A stretch of DNA of 12,846 bases from an uncultured Veillonella sp. (GTDB lineage Bacteria > Bacillota > Negativicutes > Veillonellales > Veillonellaceae). The stretch spans positions 1 through 12,846 of the forward strand of contig USAV01000056.1 of the NCBI GenBank assembly GCA_900552715.1, in the 5' to 3' direction. Positions 1-5,238 of this stretch are shown piece after piece. Position 1 is the first letter of the stretch. Each line of letters opens with the position of its first letter. A model generated the notes under the pieces. The model had not been told where the DNA came from and did no database searches. It saw only the letters and a list, made by a program, of their open reading frames with translations. Position numbers and translations under genes: made by a program.

Positions 1-555
1 ATGGATATCGCTATGGAAACAGCTCGTAAACGTAACAAAAAGGTTGTATCCGTAGATAAAGCAAATGTATTGGCTTCCTCTCGTTTGTGGCGTAAAATCG
101 CTCAAGAGAAAGCGGCAGCTAACCCAGACATCACAACAGATTATTTCTATGTGGATAATACAGCGATGCAACTCGTTGTAAATCCTGCACAATTCGACGT
201 TATCGTGACAACAAACTTGTTCGGCGACATCTTGTCTGACGAAGGCGCTGTTATCTCTGGTTCCATCGGGCTTTTACCATCTGCATCCATGGGTACAGGC
301 ACAGCATTGTACGAGCCAATCCACGGTTCCGCACCAGATATTATGGGCCAAAACTTGGCGAACCCATTGGGCACAATCTTGTCTGCCGCTATGATGTGCC
401 GTCATTCCCTTGATTTACCTCAAGTGGCTGACGCTATTGAAAAAGCTGTTGAACAAGTGCTCGTTGATGGTTACCGAACAGGTGATATCTACCGCGAAGG
501 TTTAAAACGCGTAGGTACCACAGAAATGGCGCAAGCTGTAATCGAACGTCTATAA
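1..555 (+). CDS. leuB: 3-isopropylmalate dehydrogenase, C-terminal half (5' end outside window)
   Basis: LeuB oxidises and decarboxylates 3-isopropylmalate with NAD+ in leucine biosynthesis in the cytoplasm. The visible 184 residues carry the family's second-half landmarks: Lys20 in VDKANVL, Asp52 in YVDN, Asp76 and Asp80 in NLFGDILSDE, and the nucleotide-binding stretch YEPIHGSAPDI near residues 104-114. The spacing of Lys20, Asp52, Asp76 and Asp80 equals that of K185, D217, D241 and D245 of the Thermus enzyme, so about 165 residues lie upstream of the window. The ATG at base 1 is therefore an internal methionine codon, not the start. A strong terminator follows about 100 bp after the stop. 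Isocitrate or tartrate dehydrogenase relatives share the fold, but the glycine-rich SGSIGLLPSAS segment fits LeuB. Confidence 0.95.
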   Translation: MDIAMETARKRNKKVVSVDKANVLASSRLWRKIAQEKAAANPDITTDYFYVDNTAMQLVVNPAQFDVIVTTNLFGDILSDEGAVISGSIGLLPSASMGTGTALYEPIHGSAPDIMGQNLANPLGTILSAAMMCRHSLDLPQVADAIEKAVEQVLVDGYRTGDIYREGLKRVGTTEMAQAVIERL

Positions 556-570
556 TCGTATATAACAAGA

Positions 571-608
571 TTTTGAAAGTTCATAAAGTGAACTAAATCA
601 TTTCAAAA
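571..608. promoter_or_regulatory. Nested inverted repeat downstream of leuB
   Basis: TTTTGAAA (571-578) and TTTCAAAA (601-608) are perfect 8-bp inverted arms. Inside them GTTCA (579-583) pairs with TGAAC (589-593) around a 5-nt loop. There is no T-run after it, so it is a poor intrinsic terminator. It ends on a candidate -35 (601-606, TTTCAA) lying 17 bp before TATAAT (624-629), so it could be an operator for the following pump gene. Both the promoter and the operator role are inference. Confidence 0.35.
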
Positions 609-657
609 CCATATCATATGTTTTATAATATGAAAGTATTATATATTTAGACGTTAT

Positions 658-686
658 AAAAGAGAGGGCAAGTCCCTCTCTTTTTT
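658..686 (+). terminator. Intrinsic terminator between leuB and the SMR gene
   Basis: An 11-bp perfect stem (658-668 with 674-684) around a 5-nt loop CAAGT ends in a T-run (681-686). It sits only 3 bases before the ribosome binding site of the next gene, AGGAGG (689-694). It should end leuB transcripts, and it would also act on transcripts starting at the candidate TATAAT at 624-629. Confidence 0.85.
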
Positions 687-699
687 GTAGGAGGGGGTT

Positions 700-1029
700 A
701 TGTTATCTTATTTTTTACTTGCCTTATCTATAGGGCTTGAGTTATTTGCAACGACAATGTTAAAAGCATCTGACGGGTTTACAAGGCCGTTGCAGACCAT
801 TGCCTGTGCGCTTGGGTACATAGGGTCGTTTTATACGTTAACCCATGTGTTGAAATATATTCCGCTGAGCGTTACCTATGCTACATGGTCTGGTGTAGGT
901 CTTGTAGTGACGACATTGATTTCTGTCTTTATCTTTCACGAAGGCATTAATATCTACACCGTGCTAGGTATTGCTTTAATCGTGGTAGGCGTAGTGATCC
1001 TTAATTTGTGGGGAAATGTAGGACACTAG
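700..1029 (+). CDS. Small multidrug resistance (SMR) efflux protein, Qac/EmrE subtype
   Basis: This is a 109-residue, four-helix inner-membrane pump of the SMR family, which exports lipophilic cations by proton exchange as an antiparallel dimer. Residue numbers match EmrE exactly: Glu14 (the essential proton/substrate site), Tyr40, Phe44, Tyr60 and Trp63 (binding pocket), the WSGVG motif at 63-67, and Gly90 and Gly97 in the dimerising fourth helix. Tyr40, Phe44 and Trp63 point to the Qac (multidrug) group rather than the guanidinium exporters. The start has an AGGAGG site (689-694) 5 bases upstream. The gene lies just after a terminator, so its expression may depend on read-through or a weak local promoter. 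The next gene starts 23 bp after its stop, suggesting one transcript. The in vivo substrate cannot be read from sequence. Confidence 0.92.
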   Translation: MLSYFLLALSIGLELFATTMLKASDGFTRPLQTIACALGYIGSFYTLTHVLKYIPLSVTYATWSGVGLVVTTLISVFIFHEGINIYTVLGIALIVVGVVILNLWGNVGH

Positions 1030-1052
1030 ATATATTAACTAAGGAGGCCTTT

Positions 1053-1592
1053 ATGAATTCTTCAATGTATCGAAATTTAACCATTACTGCTTTGTTGATG
1101 GCATTAGCCATCATGATTCCTATTATGATGCCTCTGAAAGTTGTCATTCCACCGGCTTCGTATACGTTGGCCAGTCACGTGCCTATATTCCTAGCCATGT
1201 TCTTATCTCGTAAGATGGCTGCTTGTGTAGTTATAGGTTCTACACTTGGCTTCTTCGTAGCAGGTTTCCCGCTTGTTATCGTTATGCGTGCGGCCTCTCA
1301 TATTATCTTTGCCTTGATGGGTGCTTACTATATTAAACATCATCCAGGTGTACTGTCTGGGGCTTTATCCTTCGCTGCGTTCAACCTTGGTTGTGCCATT
1401 ATTCATGCCATCGGTGAAGTACTCGCATGCCTCTTGTTCTATACGACAACTACAATGCCAAACATCGATCTTATCTACGTCGTATTCGTTCTTGTAGGTG
1501 GCGGTACTATTGTTCATAGCATGGTCGATGGATATATTGCGTTATATATCTATAAAGCCATCCCTGGATTATCTAAGACAGGTAATAATTAG
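1053..1592 (+). CDS. ECF transporter S component-like membrane protein, substrate unknown
   Basis: This 179-residue hydrophobic protein has about six membrane segments and the short, compact layout of the substrate-binding S components of energy-coupling-factor vitamin transporters. Such proteins work with a shared EcfT/EcfA1/EcfA2 module, which is not in this window. Visible features are a VVIPPASYTLASHVP loop after helix 1 (residues 30-44), a glycine-rich turn (GSTLGFFVAGFPLV, 62-75), conserved-looking MRAASH (78-83) and a late HSMVDGY (155-161). The start at 1053 has AAGGAGG (1041-1047) at proper distance; the in-frame ATG at 1008 lies inside the SMR gene and has no such site. It is co-transcribed with the SMR gene by spacing. 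A niacin-type (NiaX-like) specificity is possible but is only a guess from resemblance. Confidence 0.7.
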   Translation: MNSSMYRNLTITALLMALAIMIPIMMPLKVVIPPASYTLASHVPIFLAMFLSRKMAACVVIGSTLGFFVAGFPLVIVMRAASHIIFALMGAYYIKHHPGVLSGALSFAAFNLGCAIIHAIGEVLACLLFYTTTTMPNIDLIYVVFVLVGGGTIVHSMVDGYIALYIYKAIPGLSKTGNN

Positions 1593-1681
1593 TTCATATC
1601 CTAGATTATCTGAGCTTGGTAATACATAATTAGTTCGTATTCTAGAATGTCTAAAGCGGGTAATAAGTATTTAGCCCTTAT
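1564..1681 (+). repeat. Three degenerate tandem copies of the S-component gene's 3' end
   Basis: Three consecutive units of 37, 41 and 40 bp (1564-1600, 1601-1641, 1642-1681) share the pattern CT(G/A)GA..(G/A)TCT(A/G)AG..GGTAATA..(A/T)TTAG. Unit 1 encodes the last residues and stop codon of the S-component protein (about LSKTGNN); units 2 and 3 are non-coding copies. Units 1 and 2 are the closest, sharing the segment ATTAGTTC.TAT.CTAG. This looks like past slippage or unequal crossing over at the gene end. Confidence 0.65.
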
Positions 1682-1697
1682 CATTACCTATATATTC

Positions 1698-1761
1698 AAC
1701 CACTCATGGGGAATCGATGTGTACTAATGTATCGCATATGATTTCCTATGAGTGGTTTTTT
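1698..1761 (+). terminator. Extended hairpin terminator after the SMR / S-component unit
   Basis: AACCACTCAT (1698-1707) pairs perfectly with ATGAGTGGTT (1748-1757), which runs into a T-tract (1756-1761). The interior is also largely paired: GGGAATC (1709-1715) with GATTTCC (1740-1746, including one G-T pair), then ATGTG (1717-1721) with CGCAT (1733-1737). The whole 60-nt segment therefore folds as one long rod with a small apical loop. Confidence 0.8.
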
Positions 1762-1948
1762 ATAATAATTCTCAAATCTGTACCTCCAGATACAGACTTA
1801 ATAATGCGATATGGGTATAATAAAGCCATAGTTAATGACCGAGTTGTGATATATGCATAACAGTATAGTTCAATCTATACATAGATACCACATAGGCCAT
1901 ACATATTGTTAATTGTGAAAGACTTTCACAAGAATTATGGAGGTTATT
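1762..1948 (+). promoter_or_regulatory. fprA upstream region with palindromes
   Basis: This 187-bp AT-rich spacer holds no gene. TATAAT at 1816-1821 is the best -10 candidate, but no good -35 stands 16-18 bp before it. GTATAG-TTCAAT-CTATAC (1863-1880) is a perfect 6-bp-arm palindrome. TTGTGAAA-GAC-TTTCACAA (1913-1931) is a perfect 8-bp-arm palindrome. A small repeat, TCTGTA (1777-1782) and TACAGA (1791-1796), is also present. Confidence 0.5.
1913..1931. promoter_or_regulatory. Perfect palindrome, candidate redox/nitrosative operator of fprA
   Basis: The arms TTGTGAAA and TTTCACAA are exact inverted copies around GAC. The half-sites (TTGTGA/TCACAA) resemble those of CRP/FNR-family regulators such as HcpR and of Rex, but the TGTGA...TCACA gap is 7 bases instead of the usual 6, so neither can be assigned. 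It lies 7 bases before the fprA ribosome binding site, where the RNA could also form an 8-bp hairpin. Confidence 0.55.
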
Positions 1949-3136
1949 ATGAGAAAGCATATAAAAAATAACGTATCTTGGGTTGGTAAAATTGACTGGG
2001 AATTACAAGAATTCCACGGTTCTGATTACAGCATTAATAACGGCTCTAGCCAAAATGCTTACTTGATTGAAGAGGAAAAGACAGTCCTCATCGATACTGT
2101 GTGGAAACCACATTCTTCTGAATTTATTGATAATTTGGAATCTGAAATTGATTTGAATAAGATTGATTTCATCGTATGTAACCACGGCGAGGTCGATCAC
2201 AGCGGTTCCTTGCCAGCATTGATGGAAAAAATCCCTAATACTCCGATTTATTGTACAGAAAACGCTGTTAAATCCTTGGTTGGTCAATACCATCATCCAG
2301 AATGGAATTTCAAAACTGTAAAAACAGGGGATTCCGTAGATATCGGTAACGGTAAATCTTTGGTATTCGTTGAAATGCGCATGCTTCACTGGCCTGATTC
2401 CATGGCGACGTACATGACTGGCGACAATATCTTGTTCTCCAACGATGCCTTTGGTCAACATTTTGCGGTAGAAGAATTGTGGGCTGATAAGGCTGATCAA
2501 TGCCGTTTATGGGCAGAGGCGATGAAATATTACGCTAATATTTTGAATCCATTCTCTCCATTGGTAAAAGCAAAGGTTGAAGAGATTCAAAAGCTTAACT
2601 TGCCAATCGATATTATCGCTACAAGTCATGGTGCTATTTGGCGTGAAAATCCATTGCAAATCGTAGAAAAATACTATGAATGGTCTCAAGCCTACCAAGA
2701 AGACCAAATTACAGTGGTGTACGATACGATGTGGGATGGTACAAAGAAATTGGCTCATAAAATTGCTGATGAAATTGCAAAAGAATCTCCTGATACACGA
2801 GTTAAGATCTTTAATATCAGTAAAACCAATAAAAATGACATCATGACAGAGGTATTCAAGTCTAAAGCCATTGCTGTTGGTTCTCCAACAGTAGGGAATA
2901 GCGTTATCTCTTCTGTGGCAGGCTGGCTCGACTTCTTACGTGAGTTGAAATTCAAGAATAAAAAGGCTGCTGTATTCGGTACCTATGGCTGGTCTGGTGA
3001 ATCTACAAAGGTACTTCGTGAAGAATTAACTAAATATGGTTTCTCAGTAGTAGAACCTGAAATCAAATGTAATTGGAACCCAGATGCAGATGATTTTGGC
3101 AAAGCTGAAGAACTTGTAAAAGCCTTGTTGGCTTAA
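1949..3136 (+). CDS. fprA: Flavodiiron NO/O2 reductase (A-type flavoprotein, NorV-like without rubredoxin)
   Basis: Flavodiiron proteins reduce nitric oxide to N2O or oxygen to water in the cytoplasm of anaerobes, taking electrons from rubredoxin or a similar donor. The protein (395 aa from this start) has an N-terminal metallo-beta-lactamase-type diiron domain (about 1-250) and a flavodoxin domain (about 255-395). All diiron ligands sit at NorV numbering: His79, Glu81, Asp83, His84, His147, Asp166 and His227. The FMN region shows YDTMWDGTKK, SPTVGN and GTYGWSGE. It stops after the flavodoxin domain, so there is no fused rubredoxin as in E. coli NorV. The start at 1949 is chosen because GGAGG (1939-1943) lies 5 bases before it and the residue numbers then match; the in-frame ATG at 1937 overlaps that site. 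An IS element follows 26 bp after the stop. NO versus O2 preference is not decidable here. Confidence 0.93.
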   Translation: MRKHIKNNVSWVGKIDWELQEFHGSDYSINNGSSQNAYLIEEEKTVLIDTVWKPHSSEFIDNLESEIDLNKIDFIVCNHGEVDHSGSLPALMEKIPNTPIYCTENAVKSLVGQYHHPEWNFKTVKTGDSVDIGNGKSLVFVEMRMLHWPDSMATYMTGDNILFSNDAFGQHFAVEELWADKADQCRLWAEAMKYYANILNPFSPLVKAKVEEIQKLNLPIDIIATSHGAIWRENPLQIVEKYYEWSQAYQEDQITVVYDTMWDGTKKLAHKIADEIAKESPDTRVKIFNISKTNKNDIMTEVFKSKAIAVGSPTVGNSVISSVAGWLDFLRELKFKNKKAAVFGTYGWSGESTKVLREELTKYGFSVVEPEIKCNWNPDADDFGKAEELVKALLA

Positions 3137-3170
3137 TATATAAAAAGCTCCTAACGTTCATATGATATGT

Positions 3171-3202
3171 ACCCCCTTTACTGGACAACCAGTAAAGGGG
3201 GT
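3171..3202 (+). promoter_or_regulatory. Left-end hairpin covering the orfA ribosome binding site
   Basis: ACCCCCTTTACT (3171-3182) and AGTAAAGGGGGT (3191-3202) form a perfect 12-bp stem with an 8-nt loop. The 3' arm contains the purine run AAAGGGGG that serves as the orfA ribosome binding site (start at 3209). RNA entering from outside the element would fold and hide it, a way some insertion sequences limit transposase made from neighbouring promoters. A transcript starting inside the stem would not. Confidence 0.7.
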
Positions 3203-3208
3203 ATTTTC

Positions 3209-3778
3209 ATGAGATATAGTTATGAATTTAAAAGGAAAGCAATTGAATTATTCTATCGAGGTGAATGGCCTAAGACACCTAACGGTGTAACGACAGATAC
3301 ATTTCATAGACTAATAAGAGACTGGGTTAAACTAGAGCAGCATCATGGTCCGGACATTAATAAAAATCGAGGAACTAATAAGTATTGGACTCCAGAAGAG
3401 AAATATAGTTTGGTATGCCAAGTCCTCTCTGGACAAGGATTGAGAGCAGTAGCTATTGTAGCTGGTATTAATTCTGGGCAGTTGTATCAATGGGTTCATA
3501 AATACAAAACTTTGGGATACAATGGTCTTATCAATAAATCTAAAGGGCGACCATTAAAGGATTCCAAAATGAAACTACCAAAGAATACTTCACCTCGAGC
3601 ACTGAACGAGAGTGAATACGAAGAACTCATTCGCTTACGTGCTGAAATTGCGTATATTAAAGCTGAAAATGAAGTCATAAAAAAAGAGATCGCCTTGAGA
3701 GAAGAAAAAGAAGCTGCGCGACTCAAGGCGAAAAAGCAGCGATTATCAAAACGCTCCGACAACAAGGCTATCAACTAA
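3209..3778 (+). CDS. IS3-family transposase OrfA (DNA-binding subunit)
   Basis: This 189-residue protein is the DNA-binding, multimerising part of an IS3-family transposase. It shows two helix-turn-helix-like regions (about residues 5-45 and 62-100, the second with AVAIVAGINSGQLYQWVHKY) and a C-terminal coiled coil (about 137-170, LIRLRAEIAYIKAENEVIKK) typical of the leucine zipper in this family. The in-frame ATG at 3167 lies inside the terminal repeat and is unlikely; the ATG at 3209 begins the familiar MRYSYEFKRKAIELF segment and follows a GGGGG site. Slippery A-runs near its end (A-AAA-AAA at 3679-3685, and G-AAA-AAG at 3730-3736) allow a -1 shift into orfB. The second lies directly before the first conserved OrfB residues. 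The product alone probably acts as a regulator of transposition. Confidence 0.88.
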   Translation: MRYSYEFKRKAIELFYRGEWPKTPNGVTTDTFHRLIRDWVKLEQHHGPDINKNRGTNKYWTPEEKYSLVCQVLSGQGLRAVAIVAGINSGQLYQWVHKYKTLGYNGLINKSKGRPLKDSKMKLPKNTSPRALNESEYEELIRLRAEIAYIKAENEVIKKEIALREEKEAARLKAKKQRLSKRSDNKAIN

Positions 3779-3786
3779 AACATCTT

Positions 3787-4596
3787 TTGAAAGCTATGCC
3801 AATGTCCAAATCTACCTACTATTTTGAACTTACTAAAGTAGATCTTGTGGATAAAAGAAATACAGAACTAAAAGATGAAATTCAAAAGATTTTTACAGAA
3901 CATAAAGGGCGGTATGGTGTACGCCGTGTATATCGGGAGCTTCTTAATAGAGGTTTTGTAGTTAATCATAAACGAGTACAAAGACTTATGCATTGTATGG
4001 GACTCGCAGGAAAGCGACCGAAGGAAAAGTATCACTCTTACAAAGGAAAAGTCGGTAAAGTGGCAGAAAATGTCGTCAATAGAGATTTTAGTACAACTGC
4101 ACCATTACAAAAATGGACTACTGATGTGTCTCAATTTAATTTCTCGTGGGGAAAATGCTATTTGTCGCCTATTTTAGATATGAATACGAATGAGATTATT
4201 GCTTATGACTTAGCATTAAGGCCCAACTTAGAACAAATTTCTCGTATGTTAGAGAAGGCATTCAAGAAGTTTACGAATCTTTCAGGATTAATCCTCCATT
4301 CTGATCAAGTATGGCAATACCAACATAAATACTTTAGGAGAACACTCAAAGAACACGGTATTATTCAATCTATGTCTCGAAAAGGAAATTGTTATGATAA
4401 CTCTGTGATGGAAACCTTTTTTGGTAGATTGAAAACAGAAATATATTATGGTTTTGAAACAGAATATTCATCATTTAATGCTTTTGCAGTAGCGATAGAA
4501 GAATACATTAACTATTACAACAACAGAAGGATCCAGAAAAAAACAAAATGGATGCCCCCTGTAAAATACAGGGAAGCATCCATGTGTTTAGGCTAG
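3787..4596 (+). CDS. IS3-family transposase OrfB (DDE integrase domain)
   Basis: This is the catalytic part of the transposase, with an rve-type RNase H fold. From the ATG at 3787 the catalytic set is Asp113 (WTTDVSQF), Asp173 (LHSDQ) and Glu209 (NSVMETFF), a D-59-D-35-E spacing, with Lys216 seven residues after the Glu. An HTH_21-like segment (KGRYGVRRVYRELLNRG, about 40-56) precedes it. The frame is open upstream to 3673, and the residues before the ATG (AAIIKTLRQQGYQLKHLLKA) are typical of the family, so the working product is almost certainly the OrfAB frameshift fusion. One oddity is that the usual DQGWQYQ reads DQVWQYQ here (Val175). All catalytic residues are present and no stop breaks the frame, so the element looks intact. 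Confidence 0.92.
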   Translation: MKAMPMSKSTYYFELTKVDLVDKRNTELKDEIQKIFTEHKGRYGVRRVYRELLNRGFVVNHKRVQRLMHCMGLAGKRPKEKYHSYKGKVGKVAENVVNRDFSTTAPLQKWTTDVSQFNFSWGKCYLSPILDMNTNEIIAYDLALRPNLEQISRMLEKAFKKFTNLSGLILHSDQVWQYQHKYFRRTLKEHGIIQSMSRKGNCYDNSVMETFFGRLKTEIYYGFETEYSSFNAFAVAIEEYINYYNNRRIQKKTKWMPPVKYREASMCLG

Positions 4597-4681
4597 TAAA
4601 TATTATGTGTCCAGGAAAATGGGTACATATCACATCAAATCACAGGGCTTATTTATAACTTATATTATTAATTATATATAC

Positions 4682-4707
4682 AAAAAAAGAGCCGCCTAAG
4701 CAGCTCT
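4682..4707 (-). terminator. Intrinsic terminator of the molbindin gene
   Basis: On the minus strand AGAGCTGC (4707-4700) pairs with GCGGCTCT (4695-4688), one G-T pair included, around TTAG, followed by seven Ts (4688-4682). It begins 8 bases after the mop stop codon. On the plus strand the following bases are not a T-run, so it serves the minus strand. Confidence 0.85.
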
Positions 4708-4714
4708 AGATTTA

Positions 4715-4924
4715 TTATTCTATACCAACCATTACGTTAGTAGCTTTGATAACAGCATATACTTCTTTGCCTACTGTTAAGCCCAATTCTTTAATAGATT
4801 GAACTGTAATGTCAGCAGTAATGATATTATCGTTACCTACATTAATTTTCACAATTGCATTTACGGCACCTTCTTGAATTTCTACGATAGTACCTTTTAA
4901 TTGGTTTCTTGCGCTTAATTTCAT
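4715..4924 (-). CDS. mop: Molbindin (single Mop/TOBE-domain molybdate-binding protein)
   Basis: Molbindins bind molybdate or tungstate in the cytoplasm and are thought to store or buffer it for molybdenum cofactor enzymes; they assemble as ring-like oligomers. The 69 residues are one TOBE domain with the family signature: SARNQLKGTIVEIQEGAVNA (residues 4-23), ITADIT (35-40), SIKELGL (43-49) and a C-terminal VYAVIKATNVMVG (55-67). The start at 4924 follows an AAGGAG site at proper distance on the minus strand; the longer open frame up to 5140 runs through a terminator and the tRNA gene and is not coding. It is convergent with fprA and the IS. No molybdate ABC transporter or regulatory partner is visible nearby. 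Confidence in the family is high; the physiological partner is unknown. Confidence 0.93.
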   Translation of the reverse strand: MKLSARNQLKGTIVEIQEGAVNAIVKINVGNDNIITADITVQSIKELGLTVGKEVYAVIKATNVMVGIE

Positions 4925-4987
4925 ATTTGGCTCCTTATAAGAATTATATAATACATTCAAATTTATATTTATTATATCATTATATAT

Positions 4988-5024
4988 AAAAAAGGCCATG
5001 ATGTATATCACATCATGGTTTTTT
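4988..5024. terminator. Bidirectional hairpin terminator between tRNA-Gly and mop
   Basis: CCATGATGT (4996-5004) pairs perfectly with ACATCATGG (5010-5018) around ATATC, with six As before (4988-4993) and six Ts after (5019-5024). On the minus strand it follows the tRNA 3' end by a few bases and should end the tRNA transcript. The A/T runs make it symmetrical. Confidence 0.85.
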
Positions 5025-5029
5025 ATGCA

Positions 5030-5103
5030 TGGAGCGGGCGAAGGGAATCGAACCCTCCTCTCAAGCTTGGGAAGCTCGCATTCTACCGATGAACTACGCC
5101 CGC
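5030..5103 (-). tRNA. tRNA-Gly, anticodon CCC, with encoded CCA
   Basis: Read on the minus strand the 74 nt fold as a full cloverleaf: acceptor GCGGGCG/CGCCCGC (5103-5097 with 5040-5034), a 4-nt D stem, anticodon stem CGAGC/GCTTG with loop TTCCCAA, a 4-nt variable region, and T arm GAGGG-TTCGATT-CCCTT. The anticodon CCC is at 5071-5069 and reads GGG codons. The 3' CCA is encoded (5032-5030). A promoter lies 11 bases upstream and a hairpin terminator downstream, so it is a single-gene unit. Confidence 0.95.
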
Positions 5104-5114
5104 AGGATGTACAT

Positions 5115-5144
5115 ATTGTATCATATATGTATCTATACATTCAA
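5115..5144 (-). promoter_or_regulatory. Promoter of the tRNA-Gly gene
   Basis: On the minus strand TTGAAT (5144-5139) and TACAAT (5120-5115) are separated by 18 bp, and TG stands one base before the -10 (extended -10). The -10 ends 11 bases before the mature tRNA 5' end. Confidence 0.75.
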
Positions 5145-5192
5145 GTAAAGTTAGTCGTCATGAATATACCTATAGTGGTAGTTGTATTGTAT

Positions 5193-5201
5193 TGTTATAA
5201 T
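5193..5201 (+). promoter_or_regulatory. Extended -10 promoter candidate of the PepSY-TM gene
   Basis: TGT-TATAAT is a perfect -10 with the TG extension, 37 bases before the start codon at 5239. No recognisable -35 lies 16-18 bp upstream. It is divergent from the tRNA promoter. I see no clear Fur-box-like palindrome around it. Confidence 0.5.
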
Positions 5202-5238
5202 AATAGAGGTATAAAGTAATAGAAAAGGAGGCATATGT

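Larger units (their letters stand above)
3163..4632 (+). mobile_element. Complete IS3-family insertion sequence (about 1.47 kb), two-ORF type
   Basis: The ends are 25-bp imperfect inverted repeats matching at 22 positions: 3163-3187 (TGATATGTACCC...CTGGACA) and the complement of 4608-4632. They end in 5'-TG and CA-3', as is usual for IS3-family elements. Inside are orfA (helix-turn-helix and coiled coil) and orfB (DDE transposase) in the -1 frame, giving an OrfAB fusion by frameshift. A shorter definition starting at TGTACCC (3168-4627) is possible, but the matching GATA/TATC outside it is inverted, so it belongs to the ends. I see no clean direct target duplication: CAT follows the right end, while on the left CAT ends one base short of the element. 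The insertion lies just behind fprA, in the same direction. Confidence 0.9.

Noticed and set aside
1..3. ATG at the first base as the leuB start
   Set aside because: Motif spacing against Thermus LeuB places it near residue 166 of the full protein, so it is an internal Met codon.
556..699. Guanidine riboswitch before the SMR gene
   Set aside because: The terminator loop is CAAGT and there are no paired ACGR-loop hairpins or ykkC-like core; the pump also has Qac-type rather than Gdx-type residues.
2003..2955. Three minus-strand open frames inside fprA
   Set aside because: Shadows of a strongly conserved coding frame; no ribosome binding sites and no family resemblance. The same applies to antisense frames in leuB, orfA, nhaA and glmU.
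3155..4640. Target-site duplication flanking the IS
   Set aside because: The 3-5 bases next to the two ends do not match directly; CAT occurs on both sides but is offset by one base on the left, so I do not claim it.
5030..5103. tRNA-Gly as an integration site for a mobile island
   Set aside because: No integrase gene and no repeat of the tRNA 3' end are visible; the nearby IS lies about 400 bp away and uses its own terminal repeats.
4925..5140. N-terminal extension of the molbindin gene on the minus strand
   Set aside because: It would run through the hairpin terminator and the tRNA-Gly gene; the 69-residue form has its own ribosome binding site and is the family's usual length.
4998..5219. 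73-residue plus-strand open frame
   Set aside because: It is the antisense of the terminator and tRNA, with no ribosome binding site and no recognisable domain.
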